From: JACDAE01 sp034438015
GTDB lineage: Bacteria > Chloroflexota > Ktedonobacteria > Ktedonobacterales > Ktedonobacteraceae
Reading direction: 5' to 3'
Assembly (NCBI GenBank): GCA_034438015.1
Contig: DAOTTD010000246.1
Coordinates: 1-14,362 of the forward strand
DNA: 14,362 bases
The notes beneath the pieces are model-generated. The model saw only the letters and a program-made list of their open reading frames with translations, was not told the origin of the DNA and did no database searches. Numbering within the stretch: the stretch's first letter is position 1; every line of letters begins with the position of its first letter. Shown here one piece after another: positions 7,667 to 14,362 of the stretch. A program made the position numbers and the translations under genes.

Positions 7667-7819
7667 GTCTACCTCAAGCTATAATAGGGAAATCTATCTT
7701 CCGTTTGTTCTTAACATACATTCCAGTATACTTCTACTTTGTTGAAAGTTGGTATGATTGATGTTGAGATATATTGCTAAATACACTTTTGTGGTTAACA
7801 TACCGGTACCCTGAGAAGC

Positions 7820-7870
7820 AACTCTTCAGGGTTTCTCAGCGCCTGCCGCACCGAGAAACCCTGAAGAGTT
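7820..7870. repeat. perfect 18-bp inverted repeat after the esterase gene
   Basis: AACTCTTCAGGGTTTCTC (7820-7837) and GAGAAACCCTGAAGAGTT (7853-7870) are exact reverse complements around a 15-base loop. The hairpin begins two bases beyond the TGA of the SGNH gene on the minus strand, where a terminator or 3'-end-stabilising structure would sit, but there is no T-run on either side. A second, mutually exclusive fold exists: ACCCTGA (7808-7814) can pair with TCAGGGT (7826-7832), which lies inside the first arm. Function as terminator, processing site or dispersed repeat is undecided. Confidence 0.8.
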
Positions 7871-7872
7871 AC

Positions 7873-9078
7873 TCATGCCGGAGTTTTAGAGGAACCGTTC
7901 CAGCGATAAATTGTTCGTAAAAACATATTTGCCCATGCTTGTCGATAGAGAACTGTCCCCTGATCGTTTGGATGTATGCCATCACCAAAATCTTCTGGGT
8001 GATTCCTAAACACAGCATAGAGATCAGGCCCTGGGATAACCTTTGGGTAGGCTTTATATAGTTGATCGAGTTTTGCATTGATCGCAACTGCACACATTTG
8101 TAGGTCCGAACGAGGCGACCAGATCATATGTGGCACAATCGGAATTTTCCCGGCAGCCAGGACGGTTTGGACCATCAAAACATAGTTGTTATACACTGCA
8201 TTGGCAGCACCATTGGGACATCCGTAAGAATCGTTGGTACCATAGCTGAGGCCAACATATTTGCCCGGAAATATACTTAACCATTTTTGCAGGTAATGGT
8301 ACTGTGGATCAACTGGTACGCCACTCGCCAGATAGCCTATGCCCCCATCCTCTTCAATCGGGAAACGATCGGGTATCTGGTTGTGAATGAGATCTCCAAA
8401 GGATGGCACACCATTTACTGTGGAGTGCCCCATTGTCCCCGCTGTAATGGAGTCACCAAAATCTATAAAATCATCATCCAAGGCGCGATTCGCATCGTAG
8501 ATGTCCATGTTGAAGCTCGCAGAATAATTCTCCGTGGTTCCATCGGCAACCGTTGCATTTAGTCGAACCCAGTTGGCTCCACGCATATTAAACACGTGCT
8601 GTCGCGAATGGTAGTGATTATCAACGACGGTGACAACTGTTTGCCATCCCGATGCCGGTGGAGAGGATGTACCTCCAGGTGCAAAATTTATATCAATAGT
8701 ATATGAACCCGACATATTATATGCCACATCTTTATCAATTGTGTGGTCATAGTTGTAGGTCTCATTATACCAAACAAGAAGTACCCTTCCGCGCTCTGAA
8801 ACAGGGACACTGGATAGATCATAGGCAATCCAGGCAGGAACATCATTTGACCGCCACAAGCTATCAAGGCTACTATCATTGGCGTCACTGGCAGAGCCAG
8901 ATGACGCATAAGCGGGTACACCGCGACTGATAAGAGGCATGGACGATGCACTACTCGTTGTTTTACCTTGCACCGAACTTTGAGATAGTCCAGTGCTACA
9001 TGCTGCAAAAGGCAGGCTAACGAAGAGCAAAATTATAAGATGTAAGTAGAGGCTTTTGCGTTTTAAATAATCTATCAT
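7873..9078 (-). CDS. secreted SGNH/GDSL esterase lipoprotein with N-terminal beta-rich domain
   Basis: This 401-residue protein begins with a lipoprotein signal: positive residues K6-K8, a hydrophobic core and lipobox LPFAAC with C27 as the lipid-modified cysteine. A serine/threonine-rich linker follows (28-50). Residues about 52-195 form a beta-rich, ligand-binding-like module (SLWRSNDVPAWIAYDLSS, 73-90) that resembles discoidin/F5-8 type carbohydrate-binding folds. The C-terminal SGNH hydrolase has FGDSIT (207-212, nucleophile S210), SYGTND (278-283, oxyanion N282) and GDGIHP (365-370, D366 and H369 of the triad). All key catalytic residues are present. Such enzymes remove acetyl or other acyl groups, often from polysaccharides. 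Beside an acetyltransferase gene it may tune acetylation of the exported polymer; that is inference. The ATG at 9078 follows AAGGGTGA. Confidence 0.88.
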   Translation of the reverse strand: MIDYLKRKSLYLHLIILLFVSLPFAACSTGLSQSSVQGKTTSSASSMPLISRGVPAYASSGSASDANDSSLDSLWRSNDVPAWIAYDLSSVPVSERGRVLLVWYNETYNYDHTIDKDVAYNMSGSYTIDINFAPGGTSSPPASGWQTVVTVVDNHYHSRQHVFNMRGANWVRLNATVADGTTENYSASFNMDIYDANRALDDDFIDFGDSITAGTMGHSTVNGVPSFGDLIHNQIPDRFPIEEDGGIGYLASGVPVDPQYHYLQKWLSIFPGKYVGLSYGTNDSYGCPNGAANAVYNNYVLMVQTVLAAGKIPIVPHMIWSPRSDLQMCAVAINAKLDQLYKAYPKVIPGPDLYAVFRNHPEDFGDGIHPNDQGTVLYRQAWANMFLRTIYRWNGSSKTPA

Positions 9079-9187
9079 GACTATTCACCCTTTCACTTGT
9101 GCACTGTGATCTTACCCTGCTATGCAAATAGATCACCTATGTACAATGCATGTCTCTGTTTTCTAATAGTTTACTTAGGAAATACGA

Positions 9188-9736
9188 CTACTCAAAAAGT
9201 GGACGATAGACCATCTGGAAAGTGGGGTCGCGCAACTCTCGTTGTGTGACAACCCTGGCTGGTACACCGCCAACCACAGCGTACGGTGGCACATCACGGG
9301 TAACCACTGCTCCTGCCATAACAACCGCCCCTTTGCCTATCGTAACTCCGCCGAGAATGGTCGCGCGCATGCCAATCCAGACATAATCCTCGATCACGAT
9401 AGGTTTGTAGGTGTCGGGAAAGTAGGGATGATTCATGTCGTGTGAGCCAGTAACCAGCCAGACACCAGCCGAGATACTCACGTTTTCACCAATTATTATG
9501 CCCCCTGTTGTGTATAACAAGCAGTCCCAATTGATTATTGTGTGTTTACCAATAGAGACCTTCTGGCTTCGTACGCTATTCAGTTGCACATGTTGTCCCA
9601 TAAGAATAGTTGCCTTCGGGGCAATCTTCCACCTCAGCACACGGCGATACCAGGTATGGCGAATAGTATAGGATGGAATATGGCTGATAATATGATTCGT
9701 TGTATATTTGATTATAGCTACAGATAACTGTCCCAT
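9188..9736 (-). CDS. hexapeptide-repeat O-acetyltransferase
   Basis: This 182-residue protein belongs to the left-handed beta-helix acyltransferases (WcaF/maltose/NodL acetyltransferase type), cytoplasmic trimers that move acetyl from acetyl-CoA to a sugar hydroxyl. Hexapeptide repeats run from about residue 41 to 165, for example IIIGENVSIS (80-89) and ATILGGVTIGKGAVVMAG (125-142). The likely catalytic histidine is H99 in TGSHDMNHP, and the C-terminal VVGGVPARVV (154-163) is characteristic. The N-terminal 35 residues are basic. The ATG at 9736 is one base after the flippase stop codon, and a GGAGGT inside the last flippase codons serves as its ribosome binding site, so it is translationally coupled. 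It probably acetylates a repeat-unit sugar or its precursor. Confidence 0.9.
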   Translation of the reverse strand: MGQLSVAIIKYTTNHIISHIPSYTIRHTWYRRVLRWKIAPKATILMGQHVQLNSVRSQKVSIGKHTIINWDCLLYTTGGIIIGENVSISAGVWLVTGSHDMNHPYFPDTYKPIVIEDYVWIGMRATILGGVTIGKGAVVMAGAVVTRDVPPYAVVGGVPARVVTQRELRDPTFQMVYRPLFE

Positions 9737-9737
9737 T

Positions 9738-11528
9738 TTAGCTTGAAACCTCCGTTATAAAGGTGTTCCTTTTTACGACTGGTCTCTTTTCTGTCATATC
9801 CTTATCGACTATGGGCTTTTTCTCTGTGATTTTCTCATCGATCACGGGCCTCTTCATTGTGCTTTCCTCATCTTCTCTGGTCAAAACAGATACAATGGCG
9901 AGTCTTCCCGTTATATGATGTGCTTCGTCAAGAGGCAGAAAGTCGCTATACCACTCTATTACCTGAGCGTCCAGCTCTACTGTCGGTTGATCTTCGATTA
10001 TAGAAGAAGCAGTTCGCCGGGCTTTTTTATGCATGAAAGCATTATACAGAGCCAGAATATCTTCTCGCGGTATCACACGCAGAACTACTGCGGCAACCAT
10101 ATAGACCAATATGGCGACAGGTAAAATCACAAAGATAGAAAATCTATTCAAGAACGTGACTGCGAAGGCCATAACCACGCTCGCAATTATTGCCTTCGCG
10201 CCAACTTTCAGGCTATTCAATGGCAACAAACGACGTGGCACTAATACAAGCGAGACACAGAGCAAAAGGAATTCTGTGAGTGAAGTAACAGCAGCAGCTC
10301 CAACCTGTTGATAACGAGGGATTAAAAACAGGTTGAGTCCCAGATTGAAGACGAGCGCGACCGCCGCCAGGATGGGAATTTTCTTTTCTTGATTGGTACT
10401 GGTGAGTATGCAGGTTGCCACCGAATTGATATAGAGACAGACAAGTCCTGGAGCAAGGTATTGCAATACAGGAATAGTATGGCTAAATTCAGGCCGATGG
10501 TAAAGAAAAGCGATGATGTTGGGCGCTGCCACGATCAATCCAGTCGCTATAGGTATACCCAGGAAGAGCAAGAAGTTCGTAGACTTTTCAATTGCCAGCT
10601 TCAGAGTTTTTTCCGAGGTGGTGGAGAGCCTCGAGAAGACAGGGGACATGATGCTTCCAATAACAATGCTTGGCAAAAAAACCATTGTATCAAAGAGACG
10701 ATATCCAGCTCCATACCAACCTATCACTTCTGTGGTAGCCATGAACGAGAGTAGAAATGTATCGATGCGATAGTAGATAACTCCAAGGGCACCATAGATC
10801 AAAAATGGAACACAGGTCCGTAGCAATTTACGGATTAGATCCATATCGAATATAAAGTGGACTCCCACCAGTCGAAAGAACCAGAAAGCTTGCCATATCA
10901 GACTGGTTATAGACCCTCCAAGCAGCACAAGAGCCATCACCTCCACACTCGCACCTTGTTTAAGTAGAAAGACACCCACAAGCGCTGATAGCCCCTTTTC
11001 CAGGATCGATCCAATCACCGGGAACATTGTTCGCTCATAGGCACAATGTAACACTGCAAACGTACTTACTGTTGAACTGCACAAAAGCGTGATGCCGCAT
11101 ACCGCGACTAATACACGCTCTTCAGGATTGTACCCCAGCAGCCAGCACAGTAACATAATGATACTATAGAGCACAAACCAGAACAGGGCTTTGAGCAGTA
11201 GAGTATTTGTCAGGTAGCGCAAGGCTTTATCAGGTTGTCGGGCTACGTCGCGTGTAAGCTGTGAGTTAAAACTAGACTCAAGAGGAAAGCCAACCAGACC
11301 TACAAAGTTGATAGCCAGGTAGAGTTCACCAAACTGGATATCCCCAAGAAAACGCCCATAAGCAACTGTAAGCGAAAGTGTAGATGTCCAGGTAATAGCC
11401 TGCCCAATGAGCGAAATAACTGTATTGTTCACTATTCGCTTCACATTGACCTGGACTGCGCGTAGTTTCTGGCTGTTCTGCAAGGCTCCATTCTCTCCGT
11501 CACTGCTTTGTTGCCGATGTGTTTGCAA
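9738..11528 (-). CDS. polysaccharide flippase (Wzx/MOP superfamily) with extended C-terminal tail
   Basis: This is a multi-spanning protein with about twelve to fourteen hydrophobic helices between residues roughly 35 and 490. The N-terminal pattern includes LSLTVAYGRFLGDIQFGELY (51-70), characteristic of the polysaccharide transport family that flips lipid-linked sugars across the inner membrane. From about residue 501 a 96-residue hydrophilic tail follows, which family members of about 420-500 residues do not normally have. It starts basic (KKARRTASS), continues acidic and ends with 11-residue repeats. The longest frame starts at a TTG (11528), one base after the TAG of the glycosidase gene, with a weak ribosome binding site. 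A TTG at 11483 behind GGAGAG, or a GTG near residue 29, would also leave the membrane domain intact, so the start is uncertain. Ends one base before the acetyltransferase. Confidence 0.88.
   Translation of the reverse strand: MQTHRQQSSDGENGALQNSQKLRAVQVNVKRIVNNTVISLIGQAITWTSTLSLTVAYGRFLGDIQFGELYLAINFVGLVGFPLESSFNSQLTRDVARQPDKALRYLTNTLLLKALFWFVLYSIIMLLCWLLGYNPEERVLVAVCGITLLCSSTVSTFAVLHCAYERTMFPVIGSILEKGLSALVGVFLLKQGASVEVMALVLLGGSITSLIWQAFWFFRLVGVHFIFDMDLIRKLLRTCVPFLIYGALGVIYYRIDTFLLSFMATTEVIGWYGAGYRLFDTMVFLPSIVIGSIMSPVFSRLSTTSEKTLKLAIEKSTNFLLFLGIPIATGLIVAAPNIIAFLYHRPEFSHTIPVLQYLAPGLVCLYINSVATCILTSTNQEKKIPILAAVALVFNLGLNLFLIPRYQQVGAAAVTSLTEFLLLCVSLVLVPRRLLPLNSLKVGAKAIIASVVMAFAVTFLNRFSIFVILPVAILVYMVAAVVLRVIPREDILALYNAFMHKKARRTASSIIEDQPTVELDAQVIEWYSDFLPLDEAHHITGRLAIVSVLTREDEESTMKRPVIDEKITEKKPIVDKDMTEKRPVVKRNTFITEVSS
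9750..9854 (-). repeat. 11-residue tandem repeats in the flippase tail
   Basis: Residues 559-593 of the flippase read as three imperfect copies: KRPVIDEKITE (559-569), KKPIVDKDMTE (570-580) and KRPVVKRNTFITE (581-593). Each starts with Lys, a basic residue, Pro and two aliphatic residues and ends in Thr-Glu. At DNA level the first two copies are 33 bp each. The highly charged repeats are predicted to lie in the cytoplasm and could bind a partner protein; that is inference. Confidence 0.7.
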
Positions 11529-11529
11529 C

Positions 11530-12567
11530 CTATTTCTGCGTCGCAGAAGGACTGTACTCTTTAATAATATTTGTTATTGCATAATACTGGGGCTTGGGCG
11601 CGTTCGTCGCGACATTAAACATATCAAGATGTCCATATCCTGCATAACTGGCGGCATCGAATTGACAGGCGAATGCAACTCCGGCCTGGATCATAGACTG
11701 CAGCGCAACAGTCGTAAATTTCGTCATAAACTGTGCGCCATCTCCATAAGCTGGCGGCGGATTGTCGGGATCGAAATTCCATTCAGTGATGCCTATTGGC
11801 AAATCTTTGTGGAGTATTGATTGTACCAATGATCGTACACTCTCTACTGCCTGGCCGGCGGTATCTGCATTGCTCAAACAGACGGCCTCTGTGTTCTGAT
11901 AGCAGGGGTACCAATGAAAGCTCACTGCATCAGGAAGAACGCCCGAAGCCTTGACACCTTCCAGGAAATTTTGCATGAAATCATTATTTCCCAGGGCATT
12001 AGAGTTGACCGGGCCGATAAATTTGGCAGAGGGATTGATCTTCCGGAGCAAAGGAATCACAGTGTTCCATTGCTGTAAGTAGGTTTGCACGGAAATATCG
12101 TTCCAGTCTGATTCATTCCCAAACTCGTAGAGCAGGCAGCGGGAACCTAGAAAGCTTACGAGATGCTCATCGAAGGGTACATTAGATATATTCGTAATGA
12201 CTCCCAGGCAACGCGCGCCGCTTTTCTCAATGGTCTCGACTCGCTTAGTGATATCTGTATCGCTCCCTTTATCGGGAAAGAAGGTACGAATCAAGGTGAA
12301 ACCACCGCTTCGTAACGCATACTGAATTGCAGGCTGCGTCTGAATGTTATTGTCAGACCACTCATAGGTATCGTTAGTACCGAACAGGAAAGACGAAACA
12401 TTTTGCTTCCAGATTTTTTGTCCTGGCAGCACAGCCTTCAATGGCGAAGCTGTAGATGAATACGACTGGCCGTTAGATGAACAGGCACCTATAATCATAA
12501 GGAGACCGACGACAAAAAGACCTCTCCATATCCAGCGCAAGGAAATAGTTGGTCGTGATAAAGGCAT
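11530..12567 (-). CDS. secreted clan GH-A glycoside hydrolase lipoprotein
   Basis: This 345-residue protein has a signal peptide with basic start (R11, R15), hydrophobic core and IIGAC lipobox, C29 being the lipid-anchored residue. The mature part looks like a TIM-barrel retaining glycosidase of clan GH-A. The acid/base is probably E152 in YEFGNESDW (147-155) and the nucleophile E262 in ITEWNFDP (260-267). SFHWY (216-220) sits before strand 6, as in GH5, GH39 and related families. It is short for GH39 but complete for a single-domain barrel. PslG, a GH39-type hydrolase encoded in the psl exopolysaccharide operon of Pseudomonas, is a functional parallel, which suggests trimming or release of polymer at the cell surface; family and substrate are inferred. 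The ATG at 12567 has GAGGGG about eight bases upstream. It ends one base before the flippase frame. Confidence 0.8.
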   Translation of the reverse strand: MPLSRPTISLRWIWRGLFVVGLLMIIGACSSNGQSYSSTASPLKAVLPGQKIWKQNVSSFLFGTNDTYEWSDNNIQTQPAIQYALRSGGFTLIRTFFPDKGSDTDITKRVETIEKSGARCLGVITNISNVPFDEHLVSFLGSRCLLYEFGNESDWNDISVQTYLQQWNTVIPLLRKINPSAKFIGPVNSNALGNNDFMQNFLEGVKASGVLPDAVSFHWYPCYQNTEAVCLSNADTAGQAVESVRSLVQSILHKDLPIGITEWNFDPDNPPPAYGDGAQFMTKFTTVALQSMIQAGVAFACQFDAASYAGYGHLDMFNVATNAPKPQYYAITNIIKEYSPSATQK

Positions 12568-12658
12568 AACATTTCCCCTCTACAAATCGTATGTTTGAAT
12601 CATTGGGTCGTTCTTTCCAGCCACTAATCACTTTTTGGCATGGAGCTCCTGACAGGCT

Positions 12659-13912
12659 CTAAAAAACAGTTTCGACATCGGGTATGGTCCTGGCCTGTGG
12701 CTCCATTGCCTCTCCCAGCACAGCACGGTACACTCTCTCTACATCGTTGGCCAGTCGCTGGGGATTGAAGTACTCCTCCACACGTTTGCGGCCATACTCA
12801 CCCATCTGCTGGCACAGCGCAGGATTATTCACCAGGGTGAGAATATTCCTGGCCAGTTGCTCCACATCTCCCGGAGCCGAAAGCAGCCCCGATTTGCCAT
12901 CTTCCACTGCCTCACCTGCCCCTCCGCTATCCAGGGCGATCACTGGCTTTCTCATCGCCATTGCTTCGGAGAAAACCAATCCAAATGCCTCACCCAGAGC
13001 GGGCATAGTATAGAGATCGCTAGCTGCCAGGATGGCCTGCACATCGAAGCGTGGACCGGTAAAGATGACCTGCTGGCTTAACTCCAACTCCTCTGCCTTT
13101 TCTTTCAACACTTCCAGATAGCTGTCGCAGCCCTCTGGCAAAGCACTTAGATCTTCTCCACCTACGACTAATAACTTGAAATCTGGTAGTTCGTCCTTGA
13201 TCTCATTGAGGGCCTGTAAGAGGAGCTCATGCCCTTTCCAGGGTCCCACTCGTGCGACAATGACAAACACCAGGGCGTCAGGCTCAATGCCAAACTCTCG
13301 ACGAATCGAGCTACCATCGGCAGCCGGGTCCCATCGACTGATATCTATACTGTTGAGAGCATGATAGATCCGCTCGGGCCGGCATCCTACTGTCAGAGCC
13401 GACTGGGCGGTAAACTGGGACACGCCTATAATCCCGTCAGCTTGCTTGAGTATCCAGCGCGAGGAGGAAGTCATCCAGGCCCCACAGTTCAGATGCAGAT
13501 GTACGATACACCTGGCACCGGTCAATTTCGCCAGGAGCACGCCATAATATACTTCGCGTTTGTGATGTGCTGTATGAATAATATCGATGTGGTGTCGCTT
13601 GATATACCCGATCAAGCCGACCAGACTGCCTGCGAGTGCCAGCCCGGTGAACAGTTTGTTCTTTATGTTCTCCAACTGCGATCCCTGAGATTCCTTGGGA
13701 GGACCAAAGTTCGTGGGACGAATATGCGCCTCGGGAATCGCTTCGAACATTCGGTAAGTGGCGGTTTTTTCATCGTTCTCATAGGTAGCGCATGCAACAT
13801 GTATTTCTATGTGTTCACTATTAAAGTGGCGCGCAATCATGCTGTGAACGTCTTCAGTTGACCAGCCTCCGGTCCGTGATTGTAAAAACAATGCTCTGAT
13901 TTTTGTTTCCAC
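12659..13912 (-). CDS. family 4 glycosyltransferase, full-length copy of a tandem pair
   Basis: This 417-residue GT-B enzyme starts with GTG at 13912, supported by AGGAGG six bases upstream. Domains: the N-terminal Rossmann fold includes DIIHTAHHKREVYYG (110-124) and HLHLN (138-142). The C-terminal donor domain has VARVGPWKGHELLL (219-232), VIFTGPRFDVQAILAASDLY (282-301) and the E-x7-E catalytic pair E308/E316 in GEAFGLVFSEAM. All hallmark residues are present. The last 60 residues and the C-terminal tail EPQARTIPDVETVF are closely shared with the partial gene to its right, showing a tandem duplication. It is 30 bp after that gene and 91 bp before the glycosidase. The sugar it transfers is unknown. 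Confidence 0.93.
   Translation of the reverse strand: METKIRALFLQSRTGGWSTEDVHSMIARHFNSEHIEIHVACATYENDEKTATYRMFEAIPEAHIRPTNFGPPKESQGSQLENIKNKLFTGLALAGSLVGLIGYIKRHHIDIIHTAHHKREVYYGVLLAKLTGARCIVHLHLNCGAWMTSSSRWILKQADGIIGVSQFTAQSALTVGCRPERIYHALNSIDISRWDPAADGSSIRREFGIEPDALVFVIVARVGPWKGHELLLQALNEIKDELPDFKLLVVGGEDLSALPEGCDSYLEVLKEKAEELELSQQVIFTGPRFDVQAILAASDLYTMPALGEAFGLVFSEAMAMRKPVIALDSGGAGEAVEDGKSGLLSAPGDVEQLARNILTLVNNPALCQQMGEYGRKRVEEYFNPQRLANDVERVYRAVLGEAMEPQARTIPDVETVF
12732..12778. repeat. 47-bp exact direct repeat, copy 1 (inside GT4 gene)
   Basis: This run is identical to 14016-14062, 1284 bp away. Both copies encode the same C-terminal helix region (residues EYFNPQRLANDVERVY) of the two tandem glycosyltransferase genes. 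Further shared runs are 13001-13039 with 14285-14323 (39 bp) and 13053-13077 with 14337-14361 (25 bp). The three runs lie at the same 1284-bp offset. Confidence 0.9.
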
Positions 13913-13942
13913 GGTAGACCTCCTCTTAACATTCCTTGCCTG

Positions 13943-14362
13943 CTAGACCACGGTTTCGACATCGGGGAGGAGCTCTGCCTGCGGCTCTACTGCTTCTCCC
14001 AACACCGTCCGGTATACTCTCTCTACATCGTTGGCCAGTCGCTGGGGATTGAAGTACTCCTCTATGCGCTGGCGAGCGTACTCACCCATCCGCCGACGGC
14101 GCACTGGATCATTGACCAGACTCAGAATATTCTCTGCCAGTTGCTCTCTCTCTCCCGGGGCTGAGAGCAGTCCCGATTGGCCATCTTCTACTACCTCGCG
14201 GGTTCCCCCGCTGTCCAGGGCCACCACCGGCTTTTTCATCGCCATCGCTTCCAGGATCGCCAGAGCACAGGGCTCCTCCAGGGTGGGCATAGTATAGAGA
14301 TCGCTAGCTGCCAGGATGGCCTGGATGTCGGAGCGCGGACCGGTAAAGATGACCTGCTGGCC
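13943..14362 (-). CDS. family 4 glycosyltransferase, C-terminal part (5' end outside window)
   Basis: The frame is open to the window edge; the first 24 visible codons (from GQQVIFTGPRSDIQAIL) match the neighbouring GT4 gene, so the gene continues to the right and 140 residues are seen here. The E-x7-E pair is preserved in EPCALAILEAM, but the usual Phe-Gly after the first glutamate is Cys-Ala, a rare form that may alter donor recognition. AMKKPVVALDSGGTREVVED and the tail LLPDVETVV follow. It is the first visible gene of the cluster in transcription order and lies 30 bp before its paralogue. Confidence 0.9.
   Translation of the reverse strand, partial: GQQVIFTGPRSDIQAILAASDLYTMPTLEEPCALAILEAMAMKKPVVALDSGGTREVVEDGQSGLLSAPGEREQLAENILSLVNDPVRRRRMGEYARQRIEEYFNPQRLANDVERVYRTVLGEAVEPQAELLPDVETVV
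14016..14062. repeat. 47-bp exact direct repeat, copy 2 (inside partial GT4 gene)
   Basis: Identical to 12732-12778. The shared run lies in the same codon frame of both genes, as expected from a recent tandem duplication or gene conversion. Confidence 0.9.

Noticed and set aside
1..14362. CRISPR array, transposase gene or phage genes
   Set aside because: No regularly spaced repeats, no DDE or serine recombinase motifs and no phage structural proteins are visible in any frame with coding character.

Overview
The window is a bacterial polysaccharide (exopolysaccharide, capsule or O-antigen-like) biosynthesis locus. Every well-supported gene lies on the minus strand, so the cluster is transcribed from right to left. 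No ribosomal or housekeeping marker fixes the taxon. Clean lipoprotein signal sequences, dispersed hairpin repeats, mixed GC content and many family 4 glycosyltransferases would suit a large soil-type genome, for example of the Ktedonobacteria (Chloroflexota). That taxon is a guess from general character, not something the sequence proves.

Layout from left to right. Bases 1-825 hold no convincing gene. They contain a possible minus-strand promoter and structured leader at the left edge, and a 3' tRNA fragment at 790-814. A zinc-dependent polyol/alcohol dehydrogenase follows (826-1848), with a palindrome just upstream of its ribosome binding site. Bases 1849-2316 hold a short plus-strand coding remnant. 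The sugar-polymer cluster then runs to the right edge: GT4 (2317-3555), a three-hairpin mobile-element-like repeat (3611-3724), a membrane GT2 (3726-4937), GT4 (4944-6134), a Wzy/O-antigen-ligase-like polymerase (6131-7666), an 18-bp perfect hairpin (7820-7870), a secreted SGNH/GDSL esterase lipoprotein (7873-9078), a hexapeptide-repeat acetyltransferase (9188-9736), a Wzx-like flippase with an unusual repeat-bearing C-terminal tail (9738-11528), a secreted clan GH-A glycosidase lipoprotein (11530-12567), and two tandem paralogous GT4 genes (12659-13912 and 13943 to beyond the window end).

How the genes may work together (inference from families). The cytoplasmic GT4 enzymes and the membrane GT2 assemble a repeat unit on a lipid carrier. 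The flippase exports it and the Wzy-like protein polymerises it outside the membrane. The acetyltransferase may decorate the sugar, while the two lipoproteins (an SGNH esterase and a retaining glycosidase) could de-acetylate and trim the polymer at the cell surface. The phosphoglycosyl transferase that starts the chain, and the chain-length and export proteins, are not in the window and may lie beyond its right edge. Tight junctions (a 4-bp ATGA overlap, 1-bp gaps and a 6-bp gap) indicate at least three translationally coupled blocks: 11530-12567 with 9738-11528 and 9188-9736; 6131-7666 with 4944-6134 and 3726-4937; and the right-end GT4 pair.

The most unusual items are the symmetric triple-hairpin element, the 11-residue repeats in the flippase tail, the stop-adjacent hairpin with a competing alternative fold, the tandem GT4 duplication with long identical DNA runs, and the synthesis-plus-surface-trimming gene set.
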